A DNA stretch of 64,000 nucleotides from contig JANXXU010000030.1 in the NCBI GenBank assembly GCA_025350465.1, positions 124,001 to 188,000 of the forward strand, written 5' to 3'. Position 1 is the stretch's first letter. Each line of letters begins with the position of its first letter. The position numbers and the translations under genes were made by a program. Of the stretch, positions 1-10,046 are shown in pieces. The notes under the pieces were generated by a model, which saw only the letters and a program-made list of their open reading frames with translations, did no database searches and was not told where the DNA came from. The DNA comes from Alphaproteobacteria bacterium (lineage in GTDB: Bacteria > Pseudomonadota > Alphaproteobacteria > Micropepsales > Micropepsaceae).

Positions 1-265
1 CATCGGCGAGAACCGCAAGATGGTGATTTTCCCGCTTGAGGAAGTGCCCGACCTTGCGAAGGGCAAGGGAGTGGCGCTGCAGAAATACAAGGACGGCAGT
101 TTGACGGACGCGACCGCCTTCAAGCTGTCGGAGGGTCTCAAGGATTATAACGGCCGCACGTGGGAGAAGTCGGAGATCAAGGACTACCTCGGCGCGCGGG
201 CGCAGGCCGGGCGCCTGGTGCCTAAGGGTTGGCCACGCAACGGCAAGTTCGCGCCGTGGGGATGA
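1..265 (+). CDS. parC: DNA topoisomerase IV subunit A, C-terminal end (5' truncated by window edge)
   Basis: Only the last 87 residues are visible (frame starting at base 2). They read IGENRKMVIFPLEEVP, then GKGVALQKYKDG and GARAQAGRLVPKGWPRN. These match the last blade of the ParC C-terminal beta-pinwheel as I know it in alphaproteobacteria, including the near-terminal GARAQAGR motif. ParC is the breakage-reunion subunit of topoisomerase IV and works with ParE to unlink daughter chromosomes; its catalytic Tyr lies outside the window. GyrA is the main alternative, but GyrA normally continues past this point with an acidic tail, whereas this protein stops just after the motif. The following gene starts 62 bases later on the same strand and is functionally unrelated. 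Confidence 0.85.
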   Translation, partial: IGENRKMVIFPLEEVPDLAKGKGVALQKYKDGSLTDATAFKLSEGLKDYNGRTWEKSEIKDYLGARAQAGRLVPKGWPRNGKFAPWG

Positions 266-327
266 CGCGAGCGGCGGAGGCTCTGCTGACACGTTTGAGC
301 TGATGGTTGTCTATAAGGTTCAAGGTC

Positions 328-963
328 ATGATCCTCGTTGGCCAGTACGACTCGCCTTTTGTGCGGTGCGTGGCGATCACGCTGCACCTCTACGGGATGC
401 CGTTCACACGCAACGCGATTTCGGTGTTCGGCGATGCGGCGGAGATGGCGAGCATCAACCCGCTGGTGCGGATTCCGTCGCTTGTGCTCGACGACGGCGA
501 GGTGCTGGTCGAGAGCGGCGCCATCCTCGACTACCTAGACGAAGGCTTCGGACCGGCGCGCGCGCTGACGCCGCGTTCGGGTCCTGAACGGCGGCACATG
601 CTGCAGGTGATGGCGGTGGCGACGGGATCGATCGATAAAGCCGGCGCAACCGTCTATGAGCGGCATTTTCATGCCGCCGCCGCCGTTAATCAGGAATGGG
701 TGGCGCGCTTGAAGGGGCAGTTAGGCGGCGGGCTCGCCTGGCTCGAAGAGCGCCTCGACGGCGATTTGTTCTTTGACGGGAAGATCAGCCAGGCCGACAT
801 CACGACGGCGGTGTTGCTCGGTTATCTGCGTGTGCGCTTGCCGGAGGTGCTGGCAGAGCGCAGCTATCCGCGTCTCGAGCGTCATTCACAGCGCTGCGAG
901 GCGATGGAGGCGTTCATCGCCGCTAAACCCAGCCCGGACGAAATGATGCCGGGGTCGAGCTAG
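328..963 (+). CDS. Glutathione S-transferase family protein
   Basis: A 211-residue protein with an N-terminal thioredoxin-fold GST domain. It begins MILVGQYDSPFVRCVAI, carries the cis-Pro region NPLVRIPSLVLDDGEVL and the glutathione-gamma-Glu contact ESGAILDYLDE near residue 65. A C-terminal all-helical domain follows, with the conserved late motif ISQADITTAVLLGY. Such proteins conjugate glutathione to electrophiles or reduce them in the cytosol; the substrate cannot be told from sequence. I chose the ATG at 328 because family members start directly with this strand; a TTG at 307 is in frame but would add seven residues. The gene ends 4 bases inside the convergent DUF1289 gene. Confidence 0.88.
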   Translation: MILVGQYDSPFVRCVAITLHLYGMPFTRNAISVFGDAAEMASINPLVRIPSLVLDDGEVLVESGAILDYLDEGFGPARALTPRSGPERRHMLQVMAVATGSIDKAGATVYERHFHAAAAVNQEWVARLKGQLGGGLAWLEERLDGDLFFDGKISQADITTAVLLGYLRVRLPEVLAERSYPRLERHSQRCEAMEAFIAAKPSPDEMMPGSS

Positions 964-1205
964 TAAGGCGAGCGCCTCAGCTTCTTGGCCCGGTGTTCGC
1001 GGTTTGGGATCTGGGCCTTGCGGCCTTCGATCTCACCGAGAACCTTGGCGCGTGCCTCGTCGTCTATTGAGGCCCAGGTGGCGATTTCATGCATCGAGCG
1101 GCCGCAACCCAAGCACCAGCCGGTCGTGTCATCGATCGCACAGACGTCGGTGCAGGGCGAATTGAAGGGGCGGTGTCCTGTCATCTCTCGAAACCGTAGC
1201 GTCAT
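960..1205 (-). CDS. DUF1289 domain-containing cysteine-rich small protein
   Basis: A protein of about 81 residues carrying the DUF1289 signature: SPCTDVCAIDDTTGWCLGCG, then RSMHEIATW. Four cysteines in a CxxxC...CxxC arrangement suggest bound metal or an Fe-S centre, but the function of the family is not established. The ATG at 1205 is one of several possible starts; one at 1181 (MTGHRPF) would still include the whole domain, and the frame stays open to 1262. It converges on the glutathione S-transferase gene and the two stop codons overlap by 4 bases. Confidence 0.8.
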   Translation of the reverse strand: MTLRFREMTGHRPFNSPCTDVCAIDDTTGWCLGCGRSMHEIATWASIDDEARAKVLGEIEGRKAQIPNREHRAKKLRRSPY

Positions 1206-1324
1206 CTTGCGCCGCCGCCCAGGCGAGGAGCCGATTGCAAGCCGCCGCACTCTGGCTATCATCGGTTGAATTGAAAAATTGTCGGTGGCCGCGTGGCCAC
1301 GGCTCGCAGGAGGCTGACGATCCC

Positions 1325-2518
1325 ATGAATCTCGATTTTACATCGGCGGAAGAGGCATTTCGCGCCGAAGTGCACCAATTCATCAAGACCGGTTACCCCG
1401 AGCGCATCAGAGGCAAGTCGCGCGGTGAGTTCACCGGCAAGGAGGATTTTCTTGCCTGGCATCGGGCCCTCTACAAGCAAGGTTGGATCGCGCCCTCGTG
1501 GCCGAAGGAATATGGCGGTACGGGGTGGAGTTCGACCCAGAAATACATCTTCTCCGAAGAGTGTGCGCGCGCCGACACGCCGATGGTGCTGCCGTTCGGC
1601 GTCGCGATGGTGGGGCCGGTGATCTACACCTTCGCCAGCGACGAGCAAAAGAAAGAGCACCTACCGAAAATTCTATCCGGCGATGTTTGGTGGTGCCAAG
1701 GGTACTCCGAGCCTGGATCCGGCTCGGACCTTGCCAGCCTCAAGACGACCGCGGTGCGCGAGGGCGACCATTACATCGTCAACGGCCAGAAGACGTGGAC
1801 GACGCTGGCGCAATATGCGGATTGGATCTTCTGCTTGGTGCGGACGGATCCGAAGGCCAAGCAGCAGGAGGGTATCTCCTTCTTGCTCATCGACATGAAG
1901 ACGCCCGGCGTTTCGGTGCGGCCGATCATTACGATGGATGGCGCACACGAGGTGAACGAGGTGTTCCTCGACAACGTCAACGTGCCGGTCAAGAATCTCA
2001 TCGGCAAGGAAAACGAAGGCTGGACCTACGCGAAGTTTCTGCTGAGCCATGAACGCGCGGGGATCGCCGGCGTGGCGCGATCGAAGCGCGGGGTCGAGAA
2101 GCTCAAGAAAATTGCCGGCACCGAGCAAGAAGGCGGCAAGCCGCTGATCGAGGACAAAGAGTTCGCGCGCAATGTCGCGGAACTCGAGGTTGATCTCTTG
2201 GCGCTCGAATTCACGGAGTTGCGCACGCTTGCGGGCGAAAGCCGCGGACGAGGTCCGGGGCCTGAGGCGTCGATCCTCAAAATACGCGGGACCGATATTC
2301 AGCAGCGTCTGACCGAACTTACGCTCGATGCCGTGTCTTATTACGGCTTTCCGTATCGCCCGTTCGCCCATGACCATATGACGAACGAGTATGTGCCGGG
2401 GCCGGACTACGCGGCCGGGGCGGCGCAGAACTATTTCCTGACGCGGCGCACGTCGATCTATGGCGGCTCGAACGAGATCCAGCGCAACATCATTGCGAAG
2501 ATGGTGCTGGGCCTCTAA
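1325..2518 (+). CDS. Acyl-CoA dehydrogenase, pimeloyl-CoA dehydrogenase large-subunit-like
   Basis: A 397-residue FAD flavoprotein of the acyl-CoA dehydrogenase superfamily, expected to introduce an alpha,beta double bond into an acyl-CoA. The N-terminal helical domain holds PSWPKEYGGTGWS; the beta domain holds SEPGSGSDLASLKTTA and NGQKTWTT (acyl/FAD contacts); the C-terminal helical domain ends IYGGSNEIQRNIIAKMVLGL, typical of FadE-like enzymes. The start at 1325 follows AGGAGG at 1308-1313. An upstream in-frame start at 1235 would add 30 residues of low-quality sequence. The next gene, 46 bases downstream, is a second, shorter acyl-CoA dehydrogenase. This large/small tandem is the layout of PimC/PimD, so the two may form a heteromer acting on dicarboxylic or medium-chain acyl-CoAs; the substrate is inferred. 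Confidence 0.9.
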   Translation: MNLDFTSAEEAFRAEVHQFIKTGYPERIRGKSRGEFTGKEDFLAWHRALYKQGWIAPSWPKEYGGTGWSSTQKYIFSEECARADTPMVLPFGVAMVGPVIYTFASDEQKKEHLPKILSGDVWWCQGYSEPGSGSDLASLKTTAVREGDHYIVNGQKTWTTLAQYADWIFCLVRTDPKAKQQEGISFLLIDMKTPGVSVRPIITMDGAHEVNEVFLDNVNVPVKNLIGKENEGWTYAKFLLSHERAGIAGVARSKRGVEKLKKIAGTEQEGGKPLIEDKEFARNVAELEVDLLALEFTELRTLAGESRGRGPGPEASILKIRGTDIQQRLTELTLDAVSYYGFPYRPFAHDHMTNEYVPGPDYAAGAAQNYFLTRRTSIYGGSNEIQRNIIAKMVLGL

Positions 2519-2564
2519 GAGGTAGGCACCGTCATTCAACGACAATCAGCACTCGGGAACGTCC

Positions 2565-3695
2565 ATGGATTTTGCCTTTTCGGAAGAACAAACGCTGTTG
2601 CGCAACAGCGTTCAGAAGTTCGTGCAGAACGGCTACTCATTCGATACGCGCCGCGCGATCGTCAAGAGCGAGATGGGGTGGAAGCGCGAGAACTGGAAGC
2701 AGTTCGCAGAACTCGGACTGCTCGGTGCACCGTTCAGCGAGGATGAGGGCGGTCTCGGCGGCGGTCCGATCGAGACCATGATTATCATGGAAGAATTCGG
2801 GCGCGGGCTCGTGGTCGAGCCCTACCTCGGCACGGTCGTGATTGCCGGCGGGTTCCTGCGCCATGGCGGCAGCAAGGCGCAAAAGGAGCAACTGATCCCG
2901 GAGATCGCCGAGGGCAAGCGCGTGTTCGCGTTTGCGTTTGCCGAACCGCAGGGGCGCTACAATCTGGCGGACCTGCAGGTGACGGCAAAGAAGGCGGGCA
3001 CGGGTTACACGCTGAATGGCCACAAAGCCGTCGTCGTCGGTGCGCCGTGGGCCGATTCGCTGATCGTAACCGCGCGCACCGGCGGCGGACAACGCGATGA
3101 GAAAGGCGTCAGCGTCTTTATCGTCGACAAGAAGGCCAAGGGCGTCGGCACGCGCGACTATCCGACGGTCGACGGGTTGCGCGCGTCCGAAGTCACGTTC
3201 GAGAACGTGAGCATCGGCGCGGACGCCGTGGTCGGCCAGCTCGACAACGGATTGAAGCTCGTCGAGCATGTGACGGACGAGGGCATTGCGGCGCTCTCGG
3301 CTGAAGCGATCGGCGCGATGAAAGTGCTGAACGATACCACCGTCGAGTACTGCAAGACCCGCAAGCAGTTCGGCGTGCCGATCGGCAAGTTCCAAGTGCT
3401 GCAGCATCGCATGGTCGACATGTTCATGAACTACGAACAGTCGGTGTCGATCACCTACATGGTGACGCTCAAACTCAACGAGAGCGAGACCGAGCGAAAG
3501 AAGGCAGCCTCAGCCGCGAAGGTTCAGATCGGCAAGGCCGGGCGGTTCATCGGCCAGAACGCGGTGCAGCTGCACGGCGGCATGGGCATGACCGACGAAC
3601 TCAACGTCGGCCATTATTTCAAGCGCCTGACGATGATCGATACGATGTTCGGCAATGTCGATCATCACCTCAAGCGGTACGCGAGCCTGGGCTGA
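2565..3695 (+). CDS. Acyl-CoA dehydrogenase, pimeloyl-CoA dehydrogenase small-subunit-like
   Basis: A 376-residue acyl-CoA dehydrogenase starting MDFAFSEEQTLLRNSVQKF. It has the small-subunit lineage marks GLLGAPFSEDEGGLGGG, FAFAEPQGRYNLADL (in place of the usual TEPxAGSD) and QLHGGMGMTDELNVGHYFKR near the C-terminus. The beta-domain motif that binds the acyl-CoA is thus diverged, which is characteristic of the PimD-type subunit. A GGGAA ribosome-binding site lies 7 bases before the ATG. It is the second gene of a two-gene unit with the dehydrogenase at 1325. The stop codon is 2 bases from the convergent histidine kinase stop codon, so transcripts from both sides run into each other here. Confidence 0.9.
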   Translation: MDFAFSEEQTLLRNSVQKFVQNGYSFDTRRAIVKSEMGWKRENWKQFAELGLLGAPFSEDEGGLGGGPIETMIIMEEFGRGLVVEPYLGTVVIAGGFLRHGGSKAQKEQLIPEIAEGKRVFAFAFAEPQGRYNLADLQVTAKKAGTGYTLNGHKAVVVGAPWADSLIVTARTGGGQRDEKGVSVFIVDKKAKGVGTRDYPTVDGLRASEVTFENVSIGADAVVGQLDNGLKLVEHVTDEGIAALSAEAIGAMKVLNDTTVEYCKTRKQFGVPIGKFQVLQHRMVDMFMNYEQSVSITYMVTLKLNESETERKKAASAAKVQIGKAGRFIGQNAVQLHGGMGMTDELNVGHYFKRLTMIDTMFGNVDHHLKRYASLG

Positions 3696-3697
3696 GA

Positions 3698-5158
<1,461 letters not shown>

Positions 5159-5338
5159 GGACGCGGGCGCGTTTCTACTCTTTGCTCGGGACCCAGTCTC
5201 AGATCGTGCCAGAAAGCCGTTAGGAATTAGCGAAGCCAACCTGCGGGTATCGGCCGGAATTCCGGGCTTTCCCTTGGCGAACAAGGCATCGTTCGTTACC
5301 GTGCCCTTAACACCATCGGACTCGAAAGGCAGAGGCGC

Positions 5339-6139
5339 ATGAGCGAAGCATTGTTGTTGGAGGTCGACGGCGCCGTGGCGACGCTGACGATCAATAGGCC
5401 CGAAGCGCGCAATCCGCTCGGCCATGACGGCGACGGCGAATTGTTTGCCAAGGCCGCGGATCGGATCAATGCGGATCGCGGTATTCGCGCGGTCATCCTG
5501 ACCGGCGCGGGCAAAGCCTTTTCGGCGGGCGGCGATTTAAAGGCAATGCGCGAGCGCGCGGGTTCGTTTGCCGGACCAGGCGTCGCCATCCGCGAGCGCT
5601 ATCGCACCGGCATTCATCGCCTCGTGCGCGCACTTTGGGGAATCGAAGTGCCGCTGATCGCCGCCGTCAACGGGCCTGCGATCGGGTTGGGCAACGACGT
5701 CGCATGTCTTGCCGATACGCGGATCGCATCGGACACAGCGATCTTCGGCGCCACGTTCCTGAAAATCGGATTGATTCCGGGCGATGGCGGCGCGTGGCTC
5801 CTGCCGAAAGTCATCGGTATGGCCCGTGCCTCCGAGTTGCTCTACACGGGCGACACGATCGATGCGCCGACGGCGCTCTCGTGGGGCTTGGTGTCAAAGG
5901 TCGTGCCGGGCGAGCGTTTGATGGATGAAGCACATGCGCTGGCGCAAAAGATTACGCGACAACCGCCCGATGTTTTGCGTATGACGAAGCGGCTCCTGCG
6001 CGAAGGCCAGAGCGCAAGCTTCGACATGATCATGGAACTTTCGGCCGCCATGCAGTCGCTCGCGCATCACACCGAGGATCACGCCGAGGCGGTGAACGCC
6101 TTCTTCGAAAAGCGGCCAGGCAATTTCAAGGGGCGATGA
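5339..6139 (+). CDS. Enoyl-CoA hydratase/isomerase (crotonase-fold) family protein
   Basis: A 266-residue crotonase-fold protein. The oxyanion-hole motif ILTGAGKAFSAGGDLKAMRE and the second CoA-site motif NGPAIGLGNDVACLADTRIA are clear, followed by LIPGDGGAWLLPKVIG. By alignment to the classic hydratase motifs from memory, the first catalytic Glu is replaced by Asp (in GNDVAC) and the second by a non-acidic residue (ATFLKIG), with an Asp placed in IPGDGG instead. It may therefore be an isomerase or another crotonase rather than a standard hydratase. The ATG follows AGAGG. It heads a tightly packed run: its stop overlaps the next start by 4 bases. The 180 bases up to the divergent histidine kinase should hold both promoters. 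Confidence 0.85.
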   Translation: MSEALLLEVDGAVATLTINRPEARNPLGHDGDGELFAKAADRINADRGIRAVILTGAGKAFSAGGDLKAMRERAGSFAGPGVAIRERYRTGIHRLVRALWGIEVPLIAAVNGPAIGLGNDVACLADTRIASDTAIFGATFLKIGLIPGDGGAWLLPKVIGMARASELLYTGDTIDAPTALSWGLVSKVVPGERLMDEAHALAQKITRQPPDVLRMTKRLLREGQSASFDMIMELSAAMQSLAHHTEDHAEAVNAFFEKRPGNFKGR

Positions 6140-6663
6140 CCAGGCTCGACGCTCCCATCGTTGCTCCTCTCGTGGCACGCGCGCTCATCGAAAGCGATGC
6201 AGAGCCGATCCAAGCGATGTTCGAATCGGATCCCGCTTATTTCGAACTGACGCAGGGCGCGCCGCCGGGTCCTGCGGAACTGCAAAGCCTTGTCACCGCT
6301 CTGCCGCCCGACGGCGATCGCGGATATGAGGATAAGTTCTTGTTCATCCTGCTCGACGGCGAGGAAGTGGCGGGCGTCGTCGATCTGATCCGCGACTATC
6401 CGACGGCCGCGACCTGGTACCTTGGCCTCGTCTTCCTAACGCCCACACAGCGGGGACGTGGCCGCGGCCGGGCCGTGCTGCGAGGCCTCTACTCGTGGAT
6501 CAGCGCTCAGGGCGGCACGGCGCTTAGACTCGGTGTCGTCGAAGGCAATGCGAGGGCGCGCTGGCTTTACGCGAGCGAGGGCTTTGTATTTCAAGCGTCA
6601 CGGGAGCCGGACCCGACGGTGAAGCGTGCGCGTCGCGTTCTGATGTTGGAGCGATCGCTGTGA
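6136..6663 (+). CDS. GNAT family N-acetyltransferase
   Basis: A 175-residue protein with a GNAT acetyl-CoA-binding core. The beta4 strand WYLGLVFLTPTQRGRGRGRAVL includes the pyrophosphate-binding Q/RxxGxG/R loop (QRGRGRGRA), followed by GVVEGNARARWLYASEGFVF, the usual alpha4 and beta6 region with Asn and Tyr. It transfers an acetyl group from acetyl-CoA to an amine of unknown identity. It overlaps the preceding crotonase gene by ATGA and the next hydrolase gene by 4 bases, so translational coupling within one transcript is likely. Nothing in the context identifies the substrate. Confidence 0.85.
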   Translation: MTRLDAPIVAPLVARALIESDAEPIQAMFESDPAYFELTQGAPPGPAELQSLVTALPPDGDRGYEDKFLFILLDGEEVAGVVDLIRDYPTAATWYLGLVFLTPTQRGRGRGRAVLRGLYSWISAQGGTALRLGVVEGNARARWLYASEGFVFQASREPDPTVKRARRVLMLERSL

Positions 6664-7583
6664 GCTGGACGGCGCGCGTGATCAGCATCGCGATCGGTGG
6701 GATTGTCGTCGTCCTCTTCGCGCTCTACGTGGTCGGGACGCTCATGATTGCGCGGGTCGAGACGGTGGATTGGCGCGGTGTCACCGCCGCTCGCGGCGCC
6801 AAATTCGTAACCACGAAGCTTGGCCGCATCCACTACATCGATACGGGCTCAGGCCCGACGATCCTGCTCATGCACGGCAGCGGACGCAGCATTGCCGATT
6901 GGCAGGAGGGCGCAATCGAGCGTCTCGCCCTTCATCACCGCGTTATCGCGTTCGACTATTTCGGCAACGGGCTATCAGAACGCAATCCGTCGTTCACCTA
7001 CGGCTACGATCTTTGGGTGAACGAGGCGGTTGAACTGCTGGCGGCGCTGAAGATCCCACATGTCACTGCGATCGGCCATTCGGTCGGCGGCGCCCTCGCC
7101 TGCATCCTGGCCGCCGATCACCCCGAATTGGTCGATCACGTGGTCACGATCGGAACGGGGATGATGATCGAGCCGCAGCAATTCCTGCCGATCGTTCCGG
7201 GGATCGGCGAAGTCATGATGGCGAACGCGACGAACTTCGGCGAAACCTATTCTCCGCGACATCGGGCAGCGCTCGAGGCCGCCTACAAGATCGCGGGCAC
7301 GCGCGCGGCCGTGCTCAGCTACATGCGCCGCCAGCTGACGGTGGATGGCTTGCGGCTCGTTTGGGGTACATTCGAAGACGTCAAAGTCCCCGTTCTGCAC
7401 CTCAGCGGTTCGCAGGACACGCACATATTTCCCGATATCGCGCGCGATTTGGCGAGGCGAACCCACGGGACGTTCGTTTCGATCGACGGCGTCGGGCACA
7501 TGGTACAGATCGAAGCGCCGGATCGTTTCGCCGAGGCGGTCGAAAGGTTTCTCAGCGGACCCCCGGTCGCGCCAACCCCGTGA
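6660..7583 (+). CDS. Membrane-anchored alpha/beta hydrolase
   Basis: A 307-residue protein starting with GTG in an overlap with the previous stop. Residues about 6-30 (VISIAIGGIVVVLFALYVVG) form one N-terminal membrane anchor or uncleaved signal. The alpha/beta hydrolase domain follows, with the oxyanion motif LMHGSGRSIADW, the nucleophile elbow GHSVGG (Ser in IGHSVGGALACI), the acid region SGSQDTHIFPD and the catalytic His in GVGHMVQIEAPDRF. The full triad is present, so an esterase or related hydrolase activity is expected, probably on the periplasmic side. The substrate is unknown. It is the third gene of a packed unit with the crotonase and GNAT genes. Confidence 0.85.
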   Translation: MSWTARVISIAIGGIVVVLFALYVVGTLMIARVETVDWRGVTAARGAKFVTTKLGRIHYIDTGSGPTILLMHGSGRSIADWQEGAIERLALHHRVIAFDYFGNGLSERNPSFTYGYDLWVNEAVELLAALKIPHVTAIGHSVGGALACILAADHPELVDHVVTIGTGMMIEPQQFLPIVPGIGEVMMANATNFGETYSPRHRAALEAAYKIAGTRAAVLSYMRRQLTVDGLRLVWGTFEDVKVPVLHLSGSQDTHIFPDIARDLARRTHGTFVSIDGVGHMVQIEAPDRFAEAVERFLSGPPVAPTP

Positions 7584-7665
7584 CAGCGACCGCCTTGTGT
7601 TGAGCGACGGCGTTTAGTCTAGTGGCCTTACCGTCATTCAAATTGGCCAATGGGAGAAATGCATC

Positions 7666-7956
7666 ATGACGATCGGCATCATCGCAACGCTGAAGGTAAA
7701 GCCGGGGAAGGAATCGGAATTCGAAGCGGTGTTCCGCGACTTGCAGGGAGTCGTGGCAAAGAACGAGACCGGGTGTTTGCTCTACGAAGTGTTCAAGTCG
7801 CGCAGCCAGGCGTCGACCTACGTCGTCATGGAGAAATACAAGTCTCAGGCCGACCTCGATGCACACAGAACGACGCCGCATATGGCGGCCGCGGGGCCTA
7901 AGCTCGGCGCCACGCTCGAGGGCCGACCGACCATCGAAATGATGGACAAGGTCTAG
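7666..7956 (+). CDS. Antibiotic biosynthesis monooxygenase (ABM/YgiN-type) family protein
   Basis: A 96-residue single-domain protein: IIATLKVKPGKESEFEAVFR, then NETGCLLYEVFKSR, TYVVMEKYKSQADLDAHRTT and a C-terminal strand. This is the ferredoxin-like dimeric alpha/beta-barrel fold shared by ABM, quinol monooxygenase YgiN and related proteins. The family includes cofactor-free oxygenases acting on quinols or polyketides as well as proteins of unknown role, so the reaction is open. A GGGAG site precedes the ATG. Its stop is 4 bases before the next acyl-CoA dehydrogenase start, implying co-transcription. Confidence 0.83.
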   Translation: MTIGIIATLKVKPGKESEFEAVFRDLQGVVAKNETGCLLYEVFKSRSQASTYVVMEKYKSQADLDAHRTTPHMAAAGPKLGATLEGRPTIEMMDKV

Positions 7957-7960
7957 GGCC

Positions 7961-9169
7961 ATGGATCTCGGCTTCACGCAAGGCGATCTGAAATTCCGCG
8001 ACGAGGTTCGCGCCTTCATTGCCGAACGCTATGACGACGACCTCAAGCGCAAGATGTCGCTCACCAAGAACGGCTATCTCGACAAGGACGGCCAGTTGAA
8101 ATGGCAGAAGGCCCTTCACGAACGCGGCTGGGCGGCGCCAAATTGGCCGACGGCGATGGGCGGCGCCGGATTCACCGCGACGCAAAAATACATCTTCGAC
8201 ATCGAGATGGCCGCGGCCGGCACGCCGATCGTGAGCCCGATGGGCTTGAAGATGGTCGCCCCCGTCATCATGGCGTTCGGCAACGACGCCCAGAAGAAAC
8301 GCCACCTGCCGCCGATCCTGTCATCGGATATTTGGTGGTGTCAGGGATATTCGGAACCAGGCTCGGGCTCCGATCTCGCAAGCTTGCAGATGCGCGCCGA
8401 AGACAAGGGCGATCATTATCTTTGCAACGGCACCAAGATTTGGACGACACATGCGCAATGGGCGGATTGGATCTTTTGTCTGGTACGCACGACGCCGGGC
8501 AAGAAGCCGCAGGAAGGCATCTCGTTCATCCTGATCGATATGAAAACGCCGGGCATCACGGTGAAGTCGATCGTTACGCTCGACGGGCCGGCGGACGATC
8601 AACAAGAGATCAACCAGGTCTTCTTCGACGACGTGCGCGTGCCCAAGGAGAACCTCGTCGGCAAGCCTGATGAAGGGTGGACGTATGCGAAGTACCTCCT
8701 GGAGTTCGAGCGCGGCAATGCGGGCGCACCCAGCTTGAAGCGGGCGTTGAAGAAGGTGCGCAGCGTCGCGACGGCCGAACAATCGAATGGCCGGCGGCTG
8801 ATCGAGGACGACGATTTCCGGCGCAAGATCGAGGACGTCGACATCCAAATTCACGCGCTCGAATTTACCGAGCTTCGCATCTTCTCGAAGATGGCGGCTG
8901 GGCAACGGCCGGGTGCAGAATCTTCGATGTTGAAAACGCGTGCCACCGAGCTACAGCAAGCGGTCACGGAACTCGCGCTGGAGGCGGTGAACTATTCCGC
9001 CATGCCGTTCGTGCAAGACCCATGGGCGCGCGTGAATGAACCTTGGCCGCAACCCGACTATGCGGTGACGACGGCGCCTTTTTACTTCAGCATGCGCAAG
9101 GCTTCGATCTATGCCGGCTCGAACGAGATCCAGCGCAATATCATGGCGAAGCTGGTGCTGGGACTTTGA
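7961..9169 (+). CDS. Acyl-CoA dehydrogenase (large-subunit type)
   Basis: A 402-residue acyl-CoA dehydrogenase of the same lineage as the one at 1325. It shows PNWPTAMGGAGFTATQKYIF, the beta-domain motif SEPGSGSDLASLQMRAEDKG, NGTKIWTTHAQ and the C-terminus IYAGSNEIQRNIMAKLVLGL. It is expected to use FAD to oxidise an acyl-CoA and pass electrons to ETF. Unlike the first copy it has no small-subunit partner beside it; an SDR follows after 3 bases. It may pair in trans with the small subunit at 2565 or act alone. The two large subunits probably descend from a duplication. Confidence 0.9.
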   Translation: MDLGFTQGDLKFRDEVRAFIAERYDDDLKRKMSLTKNGYLDKDGQLKWQKALHERGWAAPNWPTAMGGAGFTATQKYIFDIEMAAAGTPIVSPMGLKMVAPVIMAFGNDAQKKRHLPPILSSDIWWCQGYSEPGSGSDLASLQMRAEDKGDHYLCNGTKIWTTHAQWADWIFCLVRTTPGKKPQEGISFILIDMKTPGITVKSIVTLDGPADDQQEINQVFFDDVRVPKENLVGKPDEGWTYAKYLLEFERGNAGAPSLKRALKKVRSVATAEQSNGRRLIEDDDFRRKIEDVDIQIHALEFTELRIFSKMAAGQRPGAESSMLKTRATELQQAVTELALEAVNYSAMPFVQDPWARVNEPWPQPDYAVTTAPFYFSMRKASIYAGSNEIQRNIMAKLVLGL

Positions 9170-9172
9170 CGC

Positions 9173-10039
9173 ATGGCCAATGAGCGCGTTGCGGTCGTCA
9201 CAGGGGCGTCGCGCGGCATCGGCGCCGGCGTTGCCGCGGGCTTGGCCGCGAAAGGCTATCGCGTCGCGCTGATCGGGCTTGAGGGCGACATGCTGCGTGC
9301 CAACGCGCGGGCGCTGGGCGAGCGCGCCATGGCATTCGAAGCGGATATGACCGACAGAATTGCCGTGACGAGCGCCTTCGAGAGTATCCGCGAGCGTTGG
9401 GGACGGATCGACGCCGTCGTCTCGAACGCCGGCATCTCGAACTACGAGTTGCTGCAAACGATGTTGCCGAAGAATTTCGAACGGGTGATGGACGTCAATC
9501 TCGGCGGCACGTTCAACGCCATCCAAGCCGCGCTGCCGGCATTGAAAGAAAGTCGCGGCTATTTTCTCGGCGTCGCTTCGATCGCGGCGGCTTCCGGACC
9601 TCCTGGCATGGCGGCCTATGGCGCTAGCAAAGCAGCGACCGAAAGTCTCTGCGATACGCTTCGCAGCGAGGTCGCGCATTTGGGAATTGGCGTCGGCGTC
9701 GCTTATTTCGGTTGGCTGCAAACCGATTTGGTCAAGACGGCAGGCGAGCATTCTGCCTTCACCTTGATGCGCACGCACCTTCCAGGTCCGTTGCGATCAA
9801 TAGCGCCGGTCGAGATCGCGATCAGGGCGATCGTCGACGGCGTGCAACGGCGAAGGCGCCGGGTGATCGCGCCCGGATGGTTGCGCGCGGCATTGGCGCT
9901 GCGCTGGTTCTTCTCAGGCAATCCGTCGGTTTATCGCGAGGTCATGCCGGAGATCGAACGTCTCTGTGCCGAAGAAACCAAGAAGCGCGGGGGCGCGGAA
10001 AGCCTCATCACCGACCCGGCGCGCAGATTGTCGTCGTGA
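9173..10039 (+). CDS. SDR family NAD(P)-dependent oxidoreductase
   Basis: A 288-residue classical short-chain dehydrogenase. The Rossmann motif VVTGASRGIGAGVAAGL is at residues 8-24, NAG appears in VVSNAGISNYEL, and the active-site Ser and Tyr-x3-Lys are in VASIAAASGPPGMAAYGASKAA. A C-terminal extension after about residue 200 (IVDGVQRRRRRVIAPGWLRA) is basic with a hydrophobic stretch and may touch the membrane, as in SDRs that act on lipids. The start is 3 bases after the dehydrogenase stop codon, so it belongs to the same unit and may handle a hydroxyacyl or keto intermediate; that role is inference. Confidence 0.87.
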   Translation: MANERVAVVTGASRGIGAGVAAGLAAKGYRVALIGLEGDMLRANARALGERAMAFEADMTDRIAVTSAFESIRERWGRIDAVVSNAGISNYELLQTMLPKNFERVMDVNLGGTFNAIQAALPALKESRGYFLGVASIAAASGPPGMAAYGASKAATESLCDTLRSEVAHLGIGVGVAYFGWLQTDLVKTAGEHSAFTLMRTHLPGPLRSIAPVEIAIRAIVDGVQRRRRRVIAPGWLRAALALRWFFSGNPSVYREVMPEIERLCAEETKKRGGAESLITDPARRLSS

Positions 10040-10046
10040 GGGAGGC

